Shown here in pieces: positions 34,186-43,374 of a stretch of DNA of 64,000 bases. The translations under genes and the position numbers were made by a program. This stretch comes from JAEYXS01 sp943367715 (GTDB lineage: Bacteria; Verrucomicrobiota; Verrucomicrobiia; Limisphaerales; JAEYXS01), in contig CALRJY020000029.1 in NCBI GenBank assembly GCA_943367715.1, positions 1 to 64,000 on the forward strand, written 5' to 3'. Numbering within the stretch: position 1 is the stretch's first letter; the number at the start of each line of letters is the position of its first letter. The notes beneath the pieces were generated by a model, which was given only the letters and a program-made list of their open reading frames with translations, had not been told where the DNA came from and did no database searches.

Positions 34186-34947
34186 TCAAGGATTGCCCAA
34201 CAACGTGATGAGATACTGGATCTCTGCCTCGACTTCGGCAGGCGATGATACCGTCTGCGCGATCTCCTCCCGGATGAGTTCACCATAGCGGCGCCGCAGC
34301 CGGAAGATGGCGGATTTCGTGGCCGCTTCGGAAAGCCCCAGCCGTGCGGCAACAGTAGCGTAAGAGTCCATGCCACCATTGCCTTGAAGAAAAACCTTCA
34401 ATGCAGCGAAGCGTTCCGACAGGCCCTCGCGACGCGACTCCGCTTCCAGCTCAGCCAGCGCGTTGCTGACCACGGCCTGTGCCCAACGCCGGTCATAGAG
34501 GGACTCCGCCGAGGCATCATCCATCGGCTCCAACGCATAACGCCGCTCGGGTTCCAGTTCATCCCACGAAATGAATTCCGTGCCACCGCCGCGCTTGAGC
34601 CGCTGGGAATCACGCCAGTCGTTGGCGAGAAAATGCTTCAACGCCCCCAGCAGAAACGTGCGGAACCGCCCCCGTTCCGGTTGCGCCGTCTTCAGCGAAT
34701 CGCCGACCAGCAAACGCGCGAAGAATTCCTGGGTCAGATCCTGTGCCTGATGTTCATCGTAGCCACGCCGACGGACAAATACATACAACGGATACCAATA
34801 CTGACGGCAGAGAATCTCCAAAGCCGGACGCGCCGTATCATCACCACCGCCCGCTTCCATTACCAAGCTCCAGCGCGTCGTTTGAAACACCGCGCGTTGC
34901 GATAGGGAAGGGTTACTCCCTTCGGCTGATTGGCTGACAACTGGCAC
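34186..34947 (-). CDS. ECF-type RNA polymerase sigma factor (kinase-linked)
   Basis: The open frame extends to a TTG at 35034, but the first 29 codons look unlike a sigma N-terminus. The GTG at 34947 has an AGG ten bases upstream and gives 253 residues, so I chose it, with low certainty. Region 2 is unmistakable (RQYWYPLYVFVRRRGYDEHQAQDLTQEFFARLL, then RGRFRTFLLGALKHFLANDWRDS). Region 4 near the C-terminus is SYATVAARLGLSEAATKSAIFRLRRRYGELIREEI. It is clearly homologous to the sigma factor at 6520, with the same insert and the same conserved C-terminal tail (QTVSSPAEVEAEIQYLITLL). It is followed by the WD40 kinase gene. Confidence 0.8.
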   Translation of the reverse strand: MPVVSQSAEGSNPSLSQRAVFQTTRWSLVMEAGGGDDTARPALEILCRQYWYPLYVFVRRRGYDEHQAQDLTQEFFARLLVGDSLKTAQPERGRFRTFLLGALKHFLANDWRDSQRLKRGGGTEFISWDELEPERRYALEPMDDASAESLYDRRWAQAVVSNALAELEAESRREGLSERFAALKVFLQGNGGMDSYATVAARLGLSEAATKSAIFRLRRRYGELIREEIAQTVSSPAEVEAEIQYLITLLGNP

Positions 34948-35034
34948 GCGTAACCTGTAATCAATCTCCCACAGAATATCCAGCACATCCCAACCCCTTG
35001 TTTCAGATAGAAAGAAGACCTCATCGGCACGCAA

Positions 35035-35459
35035 TCCGCACCCTCGACTCTAACTGATGGTTCATCAGCAACATACTACACATTCCATCCTTCCCATCTT
35101 CGATACTTGCCCACCCGATAGGATAGACGTGAATTCCACCCCGTTGACCATAAGTCCCACGTAAGGAATTTGAGCGCTAAGACAGGTGCCCCTGATGGAG
35201 AGTGCGTCGCAAGGAAGCAAAGCCCCGTCGATATGTTTGCGAACGAATAACAGCACCCTTGACCAGAGGAATACGCGCAAATTGCAAATCGCTGAGTCAA
35301 CCTTCTATCACAAGCATAGGTTCTCTGCAAGATTCTGCCGCAGAACGTGTAGCAGCCGACGTGAGGAGGCTCTGACTAAATTTGAGCTTTGGCCATTCTT
35401 TGGTGTTTTGATTCTTTGGATTTTGAGTTTTATCCGTATCTGTGGTTAAAAATCTTCCC
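35035..35459. other. Divergent intergenic region with dispersed repeat
   Basis: No gene is supported in the 400-500 bp between the leftward sigma gene and the rightward dehydrogenase. At about 35330-35375 it holds GCAAGATTCTG..CAGAACGT (shared with 19681-19701) followed by CAGCCGACGTGAGGAGGCTC. The latter is a string I associate with a dispersed intergenic repeat of Pedosphaera-like genomes; translated, it reads SRREEAL. The flanking sequence is AT-richer than the genes. Confidence 0.45.
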
Positions 35460-36503
35460 ATGATCAACGTCGGCATCGTCGGGCTCGGCTTCATGGCCGC
35501 CACGCATATTAAGGCTTACCGCCAAGTTGAGGGCATTTGCGTCGCCGCCCTCTGCAGCCCCAGCGGCCGCCGCCTGGACGGTGATTTCTCCGACGTGGCC
35601 GGCAACATCGGCACGCAAGAACCGCTCAAACTAGATATGACCCAAGTGCGCGGCTATCGCGACTTCGCAGAAATGCTCGCCGACTCGGACATACACGCCA
35701 TCGACATCTGCACCCCCACCCTTGCCCATAAAGATCAGGCCATCGCCGCGTTGAAAGCGGGCAAGCACGTCCTCTGCGAGAAACCCCTCGCCCGCACCTC
35801 CGCGCAAGCCCGCGAGATTCTCGCCGTCGCCAGCGTGACCGATCGCGTTTTCCTCCCGGCCATGTGCGCCCGTTGGTGGCCCGGTTGGTCGTGGCTGAAG
35901 CAAACGATTGATAGCGGCCTCTACGGCAAAGTCCTCGGCGCCCGTTTCCGCCGCGTCGCGCAACCTCCGGGTTGGGGTCAGCACAACTTCCTTGAAGGCG
36001 CTAAGTCCGGCGGTGCTCTGCTTGACCTCCACATCCACGATGTCGATTTCGTGCAATGGTGTTTCGGTGCACCCAAGAGCGTTTACGCCACCGGCTATTC
36101 CAGCCTCAGCGGAGCCATCGATCACGTCTTGGTGCAATACACTTACGCCAGCGGCGCGATGGTACATGCCGAAGGTTCCTGGGCCTTCGCCGATGGCTTC
36201 GGTTTCAACAAGGCTTACACCGTGAATTTCGAGCGCGCCACCGCGGACTTCGACCTCGCCCGCGGAAAAGAAGCTCACAAACTCTTTGTGAAAGGTGAAC
36301 CCCCTCAAGTCCTCTCCACCGACGGCCCCGATGGCTACATCGGCGAGATCACCCACTTCCGCGATTGCATCCAGACGGGCAAGCAACCCACCGTCGTCAC
36401 CGTCGTCGATGCCCTGAACGACCTCCTCCTCTGCGAAGCCGAGGAACAATCCATCCGCACGGGCGCTGTGGTTGAGTTCACTTTTCCCGCCAGCTTGGAC
36501 TAG
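35460..36503 (+). CDS. Gfo/Idh/MocA family dehydrogenase
   Basis: The ATG at 35460 gives 347 residues; the frame opens with a GTG six codons earlier, which adds residues unlike the family. A Rossmann nucleotide-binding site starts at once (INVGIVGLGFMAATHIKAY), and the family motif CEKPLART (about residues 106-113) is present. The C-terminal half is the usual beta-sheet dimerisation and substrate domain (GGALLDLHIHDVDFVQWCFG, with the conserved D.H.HD.D pattern). These enzymes oxidise or reduce sugars and inositols with NAD(P). The substrate cannot be read here and no sugar pathway genes are adjacent. Confidence 0.85.
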   Translation: MINVGIVGLGFMAATHIKAYRQVEGICVAALCSPSGRRLDGDFSDVAGNIGTQEPLKLDMTQVRGYRDFAEMLADSDIHAIDICTPTLAHKDQAIAALKAGKHVLCEKPLARTSAQAREILAVASVTDRVFLPAMCARWWPGWSWLKQTIDSGLYGKVLGARFRRVAQPPGWGQHNFLEGAKSGGALLDLHIHDVDFVQWCFGAPKSVYATGYSSLSGAIDHVLVQYTYASGAMVHAEGSWAFADGFGFNKAYTVNFERATADFDLARGKEAHKLFVKGEPPQVLSTDGPDGYIGEITHFRDCIQTGKQPTVVTVVDALNDLLLCEAEEQSIRTGAVVEFTFPASLD

Positions 36504-36620
36504 CAGCCATATTCTTTGAACCAAATCCCCCTCCCCACCGTCCAATGAGCGACATTTGACACCGGTGCCAGTTCGGCTAGCTTGCCGCTGTTCACCATCG
36601 CTAATCACTAAACTAGCATT

Positions 36621-37142
36621 ATGAAACTTAGCACTCTCTTGGCCTGCGCTGCGGCACTGGTCATGACCCTCAACGCCCACGCTGCCACGCCCAAGGTCGG
36701 CGATAAAGCTCCCGCCGTGGAAGGCAAAGACCAAGACGGCAAGCCCTGGAAGCTCGCCGACCAGACCGGCAAGAAAGCCATCCTCCTCTACTTCTACCCG
36801 AAGGACGACACCCCCGGCTGCACCAAGCAGGCCTGCGGCCTCCGCGATCGCATGGGCGACCTGAAGAAGGACGGCATCGAGGTGATTGGCGTCAGCTTTG
36901 ACTCCTCCGAGAGCCACAAGGCATTCATCGCCAAGCACAACCTGAACTTCCCGTTGCTGGCTGACACGGATGGCAAGATTGCCGATGCCTATGGCGTGCG
37001 CCGTGAAGCGGGCAAGAACATCGCCCGCCGCGCCTCCTTCCTTATCGACAAGGATGGCAAAATCGCCCACGTCACGGACGTGCCCAGCGCCGATGTCCAT
37101 CTGACCGAAATGAAAGACGCCGCCGCCAAGCTGAAAAAGTAA
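36621..37142 (+). CDS. Exported Bcp-type peroxiredoxin
   Basis: The 173-residue product has a signal peptide (MKLSTLLACAAALVMTLNAHA, cleavage near 21) followed by an AhpC/TSA thioredoxin fold. TPGCTKQACGLRD (about 65-77) holds the peroxidatic cysteine and, five residues on, the resolving cysteine of the Bcp/PrxQ type. ARRASFLIDKDGKI is the conserved late strand. It would reduce peroxides outside the cytoplasm; the electron donor is not encoded nearby. A strong hairpin terminator follows at 37166. Confidence 0.85.
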   Translation: MKLSTLLACAAALVMTLNAHAATPKVGDKAPAVEGKDQDGKPWKLADQTGKKAILLYFYPKDDTPGCTKQACGLRDRMGDLKKDGIEVIGVSFDSSESHKAFIAKHNLNFPLLADTDGKIADAYGVRREAGKNIARRASFLIDKDGKIAHVTDVPSADVHLTEMKDAAAKLKK

Positions 37143-37165
37143 GCGGGGCGCGATATTCAATCACC

Positions 37166-37195
37166 AAAGCCAGCCCTCATCGGCTGGCCTTTTTC
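37166..37195. terminator. Terminator after the peroxiredoxin gene
   Basis: Perfect seven-base stem GCCAGCC (37169-37175) and GGCTGGC (37182-37188) with a six-base loop, followed by CTTTTTC. AAAG on the left side lets it work in both directions. The leftward membrane-protein gene ends at 37194, inside the T-run, so one hairpin serves two convergent genes. Confidence 0.8.
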
Positions 37196-38816
37196 ATTTT
37201 GGAGAGGACGTTTGTTTCCTCAGATAAACATCTCCCCAATAACTGGCCTGCGGTGTTGCTTCCAGATCAAAGGCCACTATCCGCTCCTGCAAGAAAACCG
37301 TGTTCGTCCTCTGTGCCCCCGCAACGATCATCGCCCCGATGCGTTCCTCAGGCGTCAAGCCACCGATCACTGTGCGCATCCGCTCATCCGTCAGCGGCCA
37401 GTAATTCTTATCTATGATCGCCTTGCGCTGGCCATAGAACGCGACCGAGGGATCCCAATCCCGCCCATACACCAGCAATGTCTGCCGGGCCTCCAATCGC
37501 GCATCGAGCATCCGTCGGAAATCGGTTTCGTAGTGCTGTCGCTCCGGAATCTCCGCGATGAGCAATGAATGATAACGTGGATAACCATACAGTTGCCCCA
37601 CAATGATCAGCCCTAGAAAAAGCATCGCTACCCGCTGCATCCAAGCACGTGAATCCTCCCACGCTGCCAAGCCCGCCAGACCTAACGCCAGCAAAAGCAG
37701 ATAACCATTCGCCACGAAATAATACTCATGGATATGGTAAAGATTGGTGAACACCACGGGCCCGGCCATGAACGCCAGGAGCAGTATTGCTTGCTGCAAA
37801 AGACGCCGACGTGTCAGCAACGCCGCCACCAGCCAGAGTAACAACGGCAGCTTGTAACCGAGCCCGGGCGTCTGGCTGGAAAATCCCAAAGTGACGTTGC
37901 TCAGCAGATGCCGCCAGGTGTCACCCGCCAGCTTTTGCTGGATGGTTCCGTAATTCCATTCCTTTAAGGCCTGCGTGGTGATCGTCTCGCGTGCCATCAC
38001 GTTGCGTTCCTTCAAACGATCCGCCCAGGCCGCCCAACCTAAACCGACGGCCAAAGTCCACACACCAAGCAGAAGAAAGAACACTAAGTTTTTCGCTGCC
38101 CGTCGTTTCGCTTCAGGACTCCTCCACTGCGATACCAGCAGCGTCACCAAGATCATCCCCAACAAGACCTCCATCACAAACAACGTCGTGATCTTCTGCA
38201 ACGCAGCCAAAGCTCCGAACATTACCGCCCATCCCCACGCCGACCGCTTGCCCTCCATTACCGCACTTAAGACCCGCCCGCCAAACGCCAGCGCCAGATA
38301 GAGCGCGCATGTCTCGATCATGAAACTCCGCGACCAATAGATGGACGCCGGGGCCGCAGCGACCCCCAGCAGCAAGGCCGCCCGGTGGACCTTGCCCGGC
38401 ACGAAATGACGCAACGCCCGGAACAGCTCAAACAACGCCAGCCACCAGAACATCAGACTGACCAACCGCCCTGTAAGTTCCAAAGACAAGCCCGTGACCT
38501 TCACCATTGCCGCCACCAGCCATTGGTAAAGCGGGAATTCCATCGGGATGGACCAGGGTGGCCCCATCACCGGCGTGATATAGGGAAACCACGCCCCTTC
38601 GCTCAGCATGTAGTGCACCGAGATGGCCGTCTGCGTTTGCCGGTGCGAATGCCGGTCCAGCAACGGGTCCTGGATATCGCGAAAGGTGAACCAGAGGATG
38701 ACCGCTCCGCATACCAGCACCACCAGCCAGGCCCACTTGGGAAATGCCTCAGTTGAAGCCTCGCCCGGGGCCGGTTTATCGCTGGTAGTAACGGTATCCA
38801 AAACGCCGTTAATCAT
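37194..38816 (-). CDS. Polytopic membrane glycosyltransferase-like protein
   Basis: The ATG at 38816 gives 540 residues; the longer frame upstream overlaps the start region of the RNase R gene on the other strand. After a short cytoplasmic N-terminus the first helix is WAWLVVLVCGAVILWF, followed by LLDRHSHRQTQTAISVHYML. This first periplasmic loop, with acidic and Arg/His/Gln residues, resembles GT39/ArnT/PMT-like (GT-C) enzymes. About ten further hydrophobic helices follow, with a soluble C-terminal domain (about 430-540). Such enzymes move a sugar from a lipid-phosphate carrier to a protein or glycan. Substrate unknown. Confidence 0.65.
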   Translation of the reverse strand: MINGVLDTVTTSDKPAPGEASTEAFPKWAWLVVLVCGAVILWFTFRDIQDPLLDRHSHRQTQTAISVHYMLSEGAWFPYITPVMGPPWSIPMEFPLYQWLVAAMVKVTGLSLELTGRLVSLMFWWLALFELFRALRHFVPGKVHRAALLLGVAAAPASIYWSRSFMIETCALYLALAFGGRVLSAVMEGKRSAWGWAVMFGALAALQKITTLFVMEVLLGMILVTLLVSQWRSPEAKRRAAKNLVFFLLLGVWTLAVGLGWAAWADRLKERNVMARETITTQALKEWNYGTIQQKLAGDTWRHLLSNVTLGFSSQTPGLGYKLPLLLWLVAALLTRRRLLQQAILLLAFMAGPVVFTNLYHIHEYYFVANGYLLLLALGLAGLAAWEDSRAWMQRVAMLFLGLIIVGQLYGYPRYHSLLIAEIPERQHYETDFRRMLDARLEARQTLLVYGRDWDPSVAFYGQRKAIIDKNYWPLTDERMRTVIGGLTPEERIGAMIVAGAQRTNTVFLQERIVAFDLEATPQASYWGDVYLRKQTSSPK

Positions 38817-38949
38817 GCTTCCCCGCCCCGTCTTATCAATCGAATAGTCACCTTTGAAAACCAAGCCACCCGTCCCCGTCTGCCACTTAATTCCACTCCG
38901 TGCTGGCAGTCCGCCGGAATTTGGCGCATATTCGGAAAAACGCCAAAGA

Positions 38950-41523
38950 ATGAGCGAAGAGAATCTCCCCCTGAAACGTGCGGCCAAGCCCGCCCGCCGT
39001 CCCGAGCAACTTAACGACCGAGTCCTCCAGTTGCTGGGCCAAAAGAACTACACCCCGGCCAATGTCCCCGAAATGCTGCGGTTCCTGCATCTGGCGCCCA
39101 ATCGCCAGCAGGACTTGCAAGTCGTGCTTCAGGAACTGGAACAAGGCGGCAAGATCGCCCGGGTCAAAGGCAACCGTTACATCATCCCCCTCGAGGCCGA
39201 TCTGATCCCCGGCCGCCTGCGCATCAATCGCGGCGGCAAAGGCTTCCTCCAGCCTGATGACGGCAACATGAAGGAGGTCGTCATCCTGGATAGCGACACC
39301 GGCACCGCCATGGATGGCGACCGCGTCCTCATCCGCCTGAACATCAAAGCCCAAGGCTTGCGCACGCAGGGAGAGGCCGTGCAAACCGGCAAGGTCATCC
39401 GCATCCTCGACCGCAAGCGCATGCGCATGGTCGGCACCCTCAAGCGGGGCGATCGTTTCCTCTACGTCATCCCCGATGATCCGCGCATGCAGCATGACAT
39501 TTACGTGTCTGAACCGCGCGATGTCGGCCGCCCGGCCAATATCGGTGACAAGGTGGTCGTGGAGATGAAGGAGTGGGAATCCCGTCACACGAATCCGGAA
39601 GGCGAGATCGTGGAAGTACTCGGCGCGCCCGATGCCGAGGGCGTGGACATGCTCTCCGTCCTGCGCCAATACAATCTGCCACTCAGCTTTCCGCACGAAG
39701 TCCTCTCCGAAGCCCGCGCTTACGGCAACCAGGTGAAGCCGGAGGAGATCGCGGAACGTGAAGATTGCCGCCAGCACCTCGTCATCACCATCGATCCCGA
39801 TGATGCCAAAGATTTCGATGACGCCATCTGCTTGCAACGCCTCTCTGCTTCCCAATGGAAGCTCTGGGTGCACATCGCTGATGTCTCGCATTACGTGAAG
39901 CCGGGCACCGCGCTGGACACTGAAGCCCGCAAGCGTGGCAACTCCACCTATCTCGTGGATCGCGTCATCCCGATGCTACCCGAGGCCTTGAGCAATGAGC
40001 TCTGCTCGCTCAAGCCGAACGTCGAGCGTCTGACCAAGTGCGTGGAATTCCTCGTCTCCGATGATGGTCGCGTGTTGAAGAGCCGCTTCTATCCTGCCGT
40101 CATCCATTCGCAACGCCGCTTCAGCTATCAGGAAGTGCTCGCCATTCTCCAACGTGAACCCGCTGATGACGACATCGAGCGCATGCTCCATGCCGCGCAT
40201 CAGCTCGCGCAAAAGATCCGCCGTCGTCGTTTCGATGCTGGCTCGCTGGAACTGGATTTCCCGGAAACCAAGATCCGCCTCGATGAAAAAGGCAAGGTCC
40301 TGCGCATCGAGAAGACGGAGAACGATGTCTCCCATCAATTGATCGAGGAATACATGCTCCTCGCCAATGAAGCCGTGGCCACCGAACTGATGCGCCGCAA
40401 TATCCCGGCTATTTACCGAGTGCATGAGGAACCGGATCCCAAGCGCCTCGCGGAATACCGGGAAGATGTGCTCACGCAAAACATCCCGTGCGGCAATCTG
40501 AGCAAGAAGGAAGAAGTGCAGAAACTTCTTCACAAGCTCGGCACCTTGCCCATCGGTCCGGCGTTGAAGATCGGTTTCCTGAAATCGCTCATGCGCGCGC
40601 GTTACGCCATGGAGCCGCTCGGCCATTACGGTCTGGCCAAGCCGAAGTACACGCACTTCACCTCGCCCATCCGGCGCTACTCCGATCTCGTGGTGCATCG
40701 CGCCCTGTTCGAGACAGGTCACGGCAAGCAGCATTCGCTCAAGGAAACTTCCGAACACATCTCCGAGACGGAACGCAACTCCGCCGACGCCGAGCGCGAC
40801 AGCAAGGACGTGAAGATGTACGCCTACCTGCGCGCCCAGTTGGAGATGGAGGTACCGCCGCGCTATCCCGCGCTGGTCACTGACGTGCGCAACTTCGGTT
40901 TCTTCGTGGATGTCACCGGCCTCTCCATGAGCGGGCTCGTGCCGCTCTCGACGGTTGAGGACGATTTCTACGTCTTCGATTCGGGCCGCAATCATCTCGT
41001 GGGCCGTCGCACTCGCAAGATCATCCGTCTGGGTGATCGCGTGGAAGTGCAGATCGCCAAGGTGGACAGCTTCAAGAAGCAGGTGGACTTCAAGCTGGCC
41101 AGCGATGCCAAAGCGAGCGCGGGCAAACCCAAAGGCAAATTTGGCCCCGAACGTCGTCCTTCTGGCCAACCTCAACGTGGCCGCGACAATCAACGTGACG
41201 GAGAGAATCAACGCGCTGGAGGCAATCAAGGCTCCGGACGCTCTTCCCGTCCGGAAGGAGCCAACCGTGGTGGTCGCAAATTCTCAGATCGCCCGGCACG
41301 TCCTGGTGACTCAGCCCGTCCGGGTGCTCCGGTACGGCCGCAAGGCCCTTCCCGTCCGCAAGGTTCAGGTTCGGCCCCAAGACCATCCGGTGGTGGCAGC
41401 GGTGGACGTCGTCCCCTGCCCTCGAGCGGCAAACAACTGCCCTCGTCGCAAGGCGGTCGTGCCCCCTTGCCCAGCGGCAACCGTTCCTTCGGCGGTCCGA
41501 ATCGCAGCAAGGGACGCCGGTAA
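38950..41523 (+). CDS. rnr: Ribonuclease R
   Basis: The ATG at 38950 gives 857 residues starting MSEENLPLKRAAKPARR. Domains in order: N-terminal winged helix (about 20-85), OB/cold-shock domains (about 90-250), and the RNB exonuclease core. The core has the catalytic aspartate cluster ITIDPDDAKDFDDAICL (about 278-294), LVDRVIPMLPEALSNELCSL and YTHFTSPIRRYSDLVVHR. A C-terminal S1 domain follows (PRYPALVTDVRNFGFFVDV). Residues about 725-857 form a long basic, Pro/Gly/Arg-rich disordered tail, longer than the usual basic tail. RNase R degrades structured RNA from the 3' end and acts in mRNA decay and ribosome quality control. Confidence 0.92.
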   Translation: MSEENLPLKRAAKPARRPEQLNDRVLQLLGQKNYTPANVPEMLRFLHLAPNRQQDLQVVLQELEQGGKIARVKGNRYIIPLEADLIPGRLRINRGGKGFLQPDDGNMKEVVILDSDTGTAMDGDRVLIRLNIKAQGLRTQGEAVQTGKVIRILDRKRMRMVGTLKRGDRFLYVIPDDPRMQHDIYVSEPRDVGRPANIGDKVVVEMKEWESRHTNPEGEIVEVLGAPDAEGVDMLSVLRQYNLPLSFPHEVLSEARAYGNQVKPEEIAEREDCRQHLVITIDPDDAKDFDDAICLQRLSASQWKLWVHIADVSHYVKPGTALDTEARKRGNSTYLVDRVIPMLPEALSNELCSLKPNVERLTKCVEFLVSDDGRVLKSRFYPAVIHSQRRFSYQEVLAILQREPADDDIERMLHAAHQLAQKIRRRRFDAGSLELDFPETKIRLDEKGKVLRIEKTENDVSHQLIEEYMLLANEAVATELMRRNIPAIYRVHEEPDPKRLAEYREDVLTQNIPCGNLSKKEEVQKLLHKLGTLPIGPALKIGFLKSLMRARYAMEPLGHYGLAKPKYTHFTSPIRRYSDLVVHRALFETGHGKQHSLKETSEHISETERNSADAERDSKDVKMYAYLRAQLEMEVPPRYPALVTDVRNFGFFVDVTGLSMSGLVPLSTVEDDFYVFDSGRNHLVGRRTRKIIRLGDRVEVQIAKVDSFKKQVDFKLASDAKASAGKPKGKFGPERRPSGQPQRGRDNQRDGENQRAGGNQGSGRSSRPEGANRGGRKFSDRPARPGDSARPGAPVRPQGPSRPQGSGSAPRPSGGGSGGRRPLPSSGKQLPSSQGGRAPLPSGNRSFGGPNRSKGRR

Positions 41524-41549
41524 GAATTGATTCTCTCACAATTCTTTTA
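41522..41549 (+). terminator. Weak terminator after rnr
   Basis: AGAATTG (41523-41529) and CAATTCT (41539-41545) form an AT-rich seven-base stem followed by TTT. It overlaps the rnr stop codon. The stem is weak, so efficiency is doubtful. Confidence 0.35.
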
Positions 41550-41595
41550 CACTTAATTGTTCGCGGGGAGCGAGGGCGGATCGCATGATAAATTC

Positions 41596-43365
41596 ATGCA
41601 ATCAAGACTCTCGCTCTCCTTTTTCCCCCTGCTGGTCGCCGGGCTGCTGGCGACTGGCCTAGCCTCGCTCCATGCCGCAGAAAAAGCCGCCCAGCTCAGC
41701 ACGCTGGGCCGGATGACCGTCAAGGAGATCACTGTCTTCAAGGACGGCCACTGCTTCATCGCGCAGGAAGGCCAGCTCCCCACCGATCCAGAAGGCAACG
41801 TGCTGCTGGACCAGTTGCCCCAGCCCGTTATCGGCACGTTCTGGCCATATACCAGTGAGCGCACAGCCAAGCTCACAGGTGTCGTCGCCAGCCAGCGTCG
41901 TGTCATCATTCCGCGTACGGCTCTGACTTTGCGTGAGTTGCTGGAGGCCAATGTCGGCAGTGACGCCCTGATCACGGAGGTGGACAGTAACCGCTATTCC
42001 GCCACCATCGTGGGATTCCCCATCCGCAGCGCCGAGGAACAGGAATCAATCAATCCGCCTAACAGCCCCGCCCGCTTGCCCGAAAAAGGCAACGTGCTGC
42101 TGCTGCGCACGGCTGATGGCACCAAAGCCCTGGATATCGGCCGCATCATGGATGTCACGTTCAAGAACCAGCCCAAGTCCACCGCGACCACCGAGGAATT
42201 CCGTAATCTCCTGACATTAAAACTGGATTGGAACAATCGTGCTCGTGCGGCCAAGGCGCAGGTGGGCGTGTTCTACCTGCAGAAAGGTGTCCGCTGGATA
42301 CCCAGCTACAAAGTGGAACTGGATGGCAAAGGGCAGGCCACGTTGAAGCTGCAGGCCACCATCATCAATGAACTCACGGACTTGGTAGATACCGACCTGA
42401 ATCTCGTCATCGGCGTGCCCACATTCGCCTTCAAAGACACGTTGGACCCGATGGCCCTGCAGCAGACCTTGGCGCAACTCTCCGAATATTTCCAAGGCCG
42501 GGGCGATGACAACCGCATCGGCAACAATTTCTCCAATGCCATCATGAGCCAGAGTGCGCGCATGACAGAGCATCGGGCGAGCAGTCCGGCCACCGACATC
42601 GGCCCCGATCTGCCTGAAGGCACCAAGAGCGAAGATCTCTTCATCTTCAGCCTGAAAAAGATAACGTTGAAAAAGGGCGAACGTATGGTCGTGCCCGTGG
42701 CCGAATACACCTTGCCGTATCGCGATGTCTTCACCTTGGATCTTCCTTTCGCTCCACCGCCGGAAGTGCGCGGCAACTTGAATACCCAGCAGCAGCAGGA
42801 ACTCGCTCGCCTGTTCAATTCACCGAAGGTGGCGCACAAGGTCCGGCTCACGAACAAGAGCAAGCAGCCGCTCACCACCGCCCCAGCCCTTATCCTCAGC
42901 GAAGGCCGGGTGCTCGCCCAGGGCATGATGACCTACACCGCTCCCGGTGCGGAATCCGATCTCAACGTCACCACGGCCGTGGACATTTCCGTGAAGAAAA
43001 GCGATGTGGAAAGTGAACGGGTGGCCAACGCCCTCAAGAATGATTCTTACAGCTTCTTCCGCATCAATCTTAACGGTGAGATCAAAGTCACCAACCATCG
43101 CGCCCAGCCAGTCACTCTGGAAGTCACCCGTCACGTCCTGGGCAACGCCACTCAGGCCAACATGGACGGTAAAGCAGAGAAGATGAACGTGTTTGAAAAT
43201 GGCGACAATATCGGCTCGGGAGATTATCCGTCGTGGTGGCAATGGTATGGCTGGCCCAACTGGTGGCACCACGTAAACGGTTTAAGCCGGGTGACTTGGA
43301 AGCTGACCTTGGAGCCGTCCAAGACTTCCGAGCTGACCTATCAATGGCACTATCACTGGAGATAG
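41596..43365 (+). CDS. Secreted DUF4139-type protein
   Basis: The ATG at 41596 gives 589 residues with a clear signal peptide (QSRLSLSFFPLLVAGLLATGLASLHA). The body matches proteins with a DUF4139-like C-terminal region. MTVKEITVFKDGHCFIAQEG sets the beta-rich N-terminal part, and LDWNNRARAAKAQVGVFYLQKGVRWIPSYKVEL leads the main domain. The C-terminus is aromatic (WWQWYGWPNWWHH, then LTYQWHYHW). No catalytic motif is recognised; family members are structural or of unknown role. A GGGCGGA purine stretch lies upstream of the chosen start. The gene is convergent with the glycosylase-like gene. Confidence 0.6.
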   Translation: MQSRLSLSFFPLLVAGLLATGLASLHAAEKAAQLSTLGRMTVKEITVFKDGHCFIAQEGQLPTDPEGNVLLDQLPQPVIGTFWPYTSERTAKLTGVVASQRRVIIPRTALTLRELLEANVGSDALITEVDSNRYSATIVGFPIRSAEEQESINPPNSPARLPEKGNVLLLRTADGTKALDIGRIMDVTFKNQPKSTATTEEFRNLLTLKLDWNNRARAAKAQVGVFYLQKGVRWIPSYKVELDGKGQATLKLQATIINELTDLVDTDLNLVIGVPTFAFKDTLDPMALQQTLAQLSEYFQGRGDDNRIGNNFSNAIMSQSARMTEHRASSPATDIGPDLPEGTKSEDLFIFSLKKITLKKGERMVVPVAEYTLPYRDVFTLDLPFAPPPEVRGNLNTQQQQELARLFNSPKVAHKVRLTNKSKQPLTTAPALILSEGRVLAQGMMTYTAPGAESDLNVTTAVDISVKKSDVESERVANALKNDSYSFFRINLNGEIKVTNHRAQPVTLEVTRHVLGNATQANMDGKAEKMNVFENGDNIGSGDYPSWWQWYGWPNWWHHVNGLSRVTWKLTLEPSKTSELTYQWHYHWR

Positions 43366-43374
43366 CTTGGCACG

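Noticed and set aside
35631..37160. Leftward 509-codon frame opposite the dehydrogenase and peroxiredoxin.
   Set aside because: It is antisense to two well-supported genes with family motifs and has no motif of its own.
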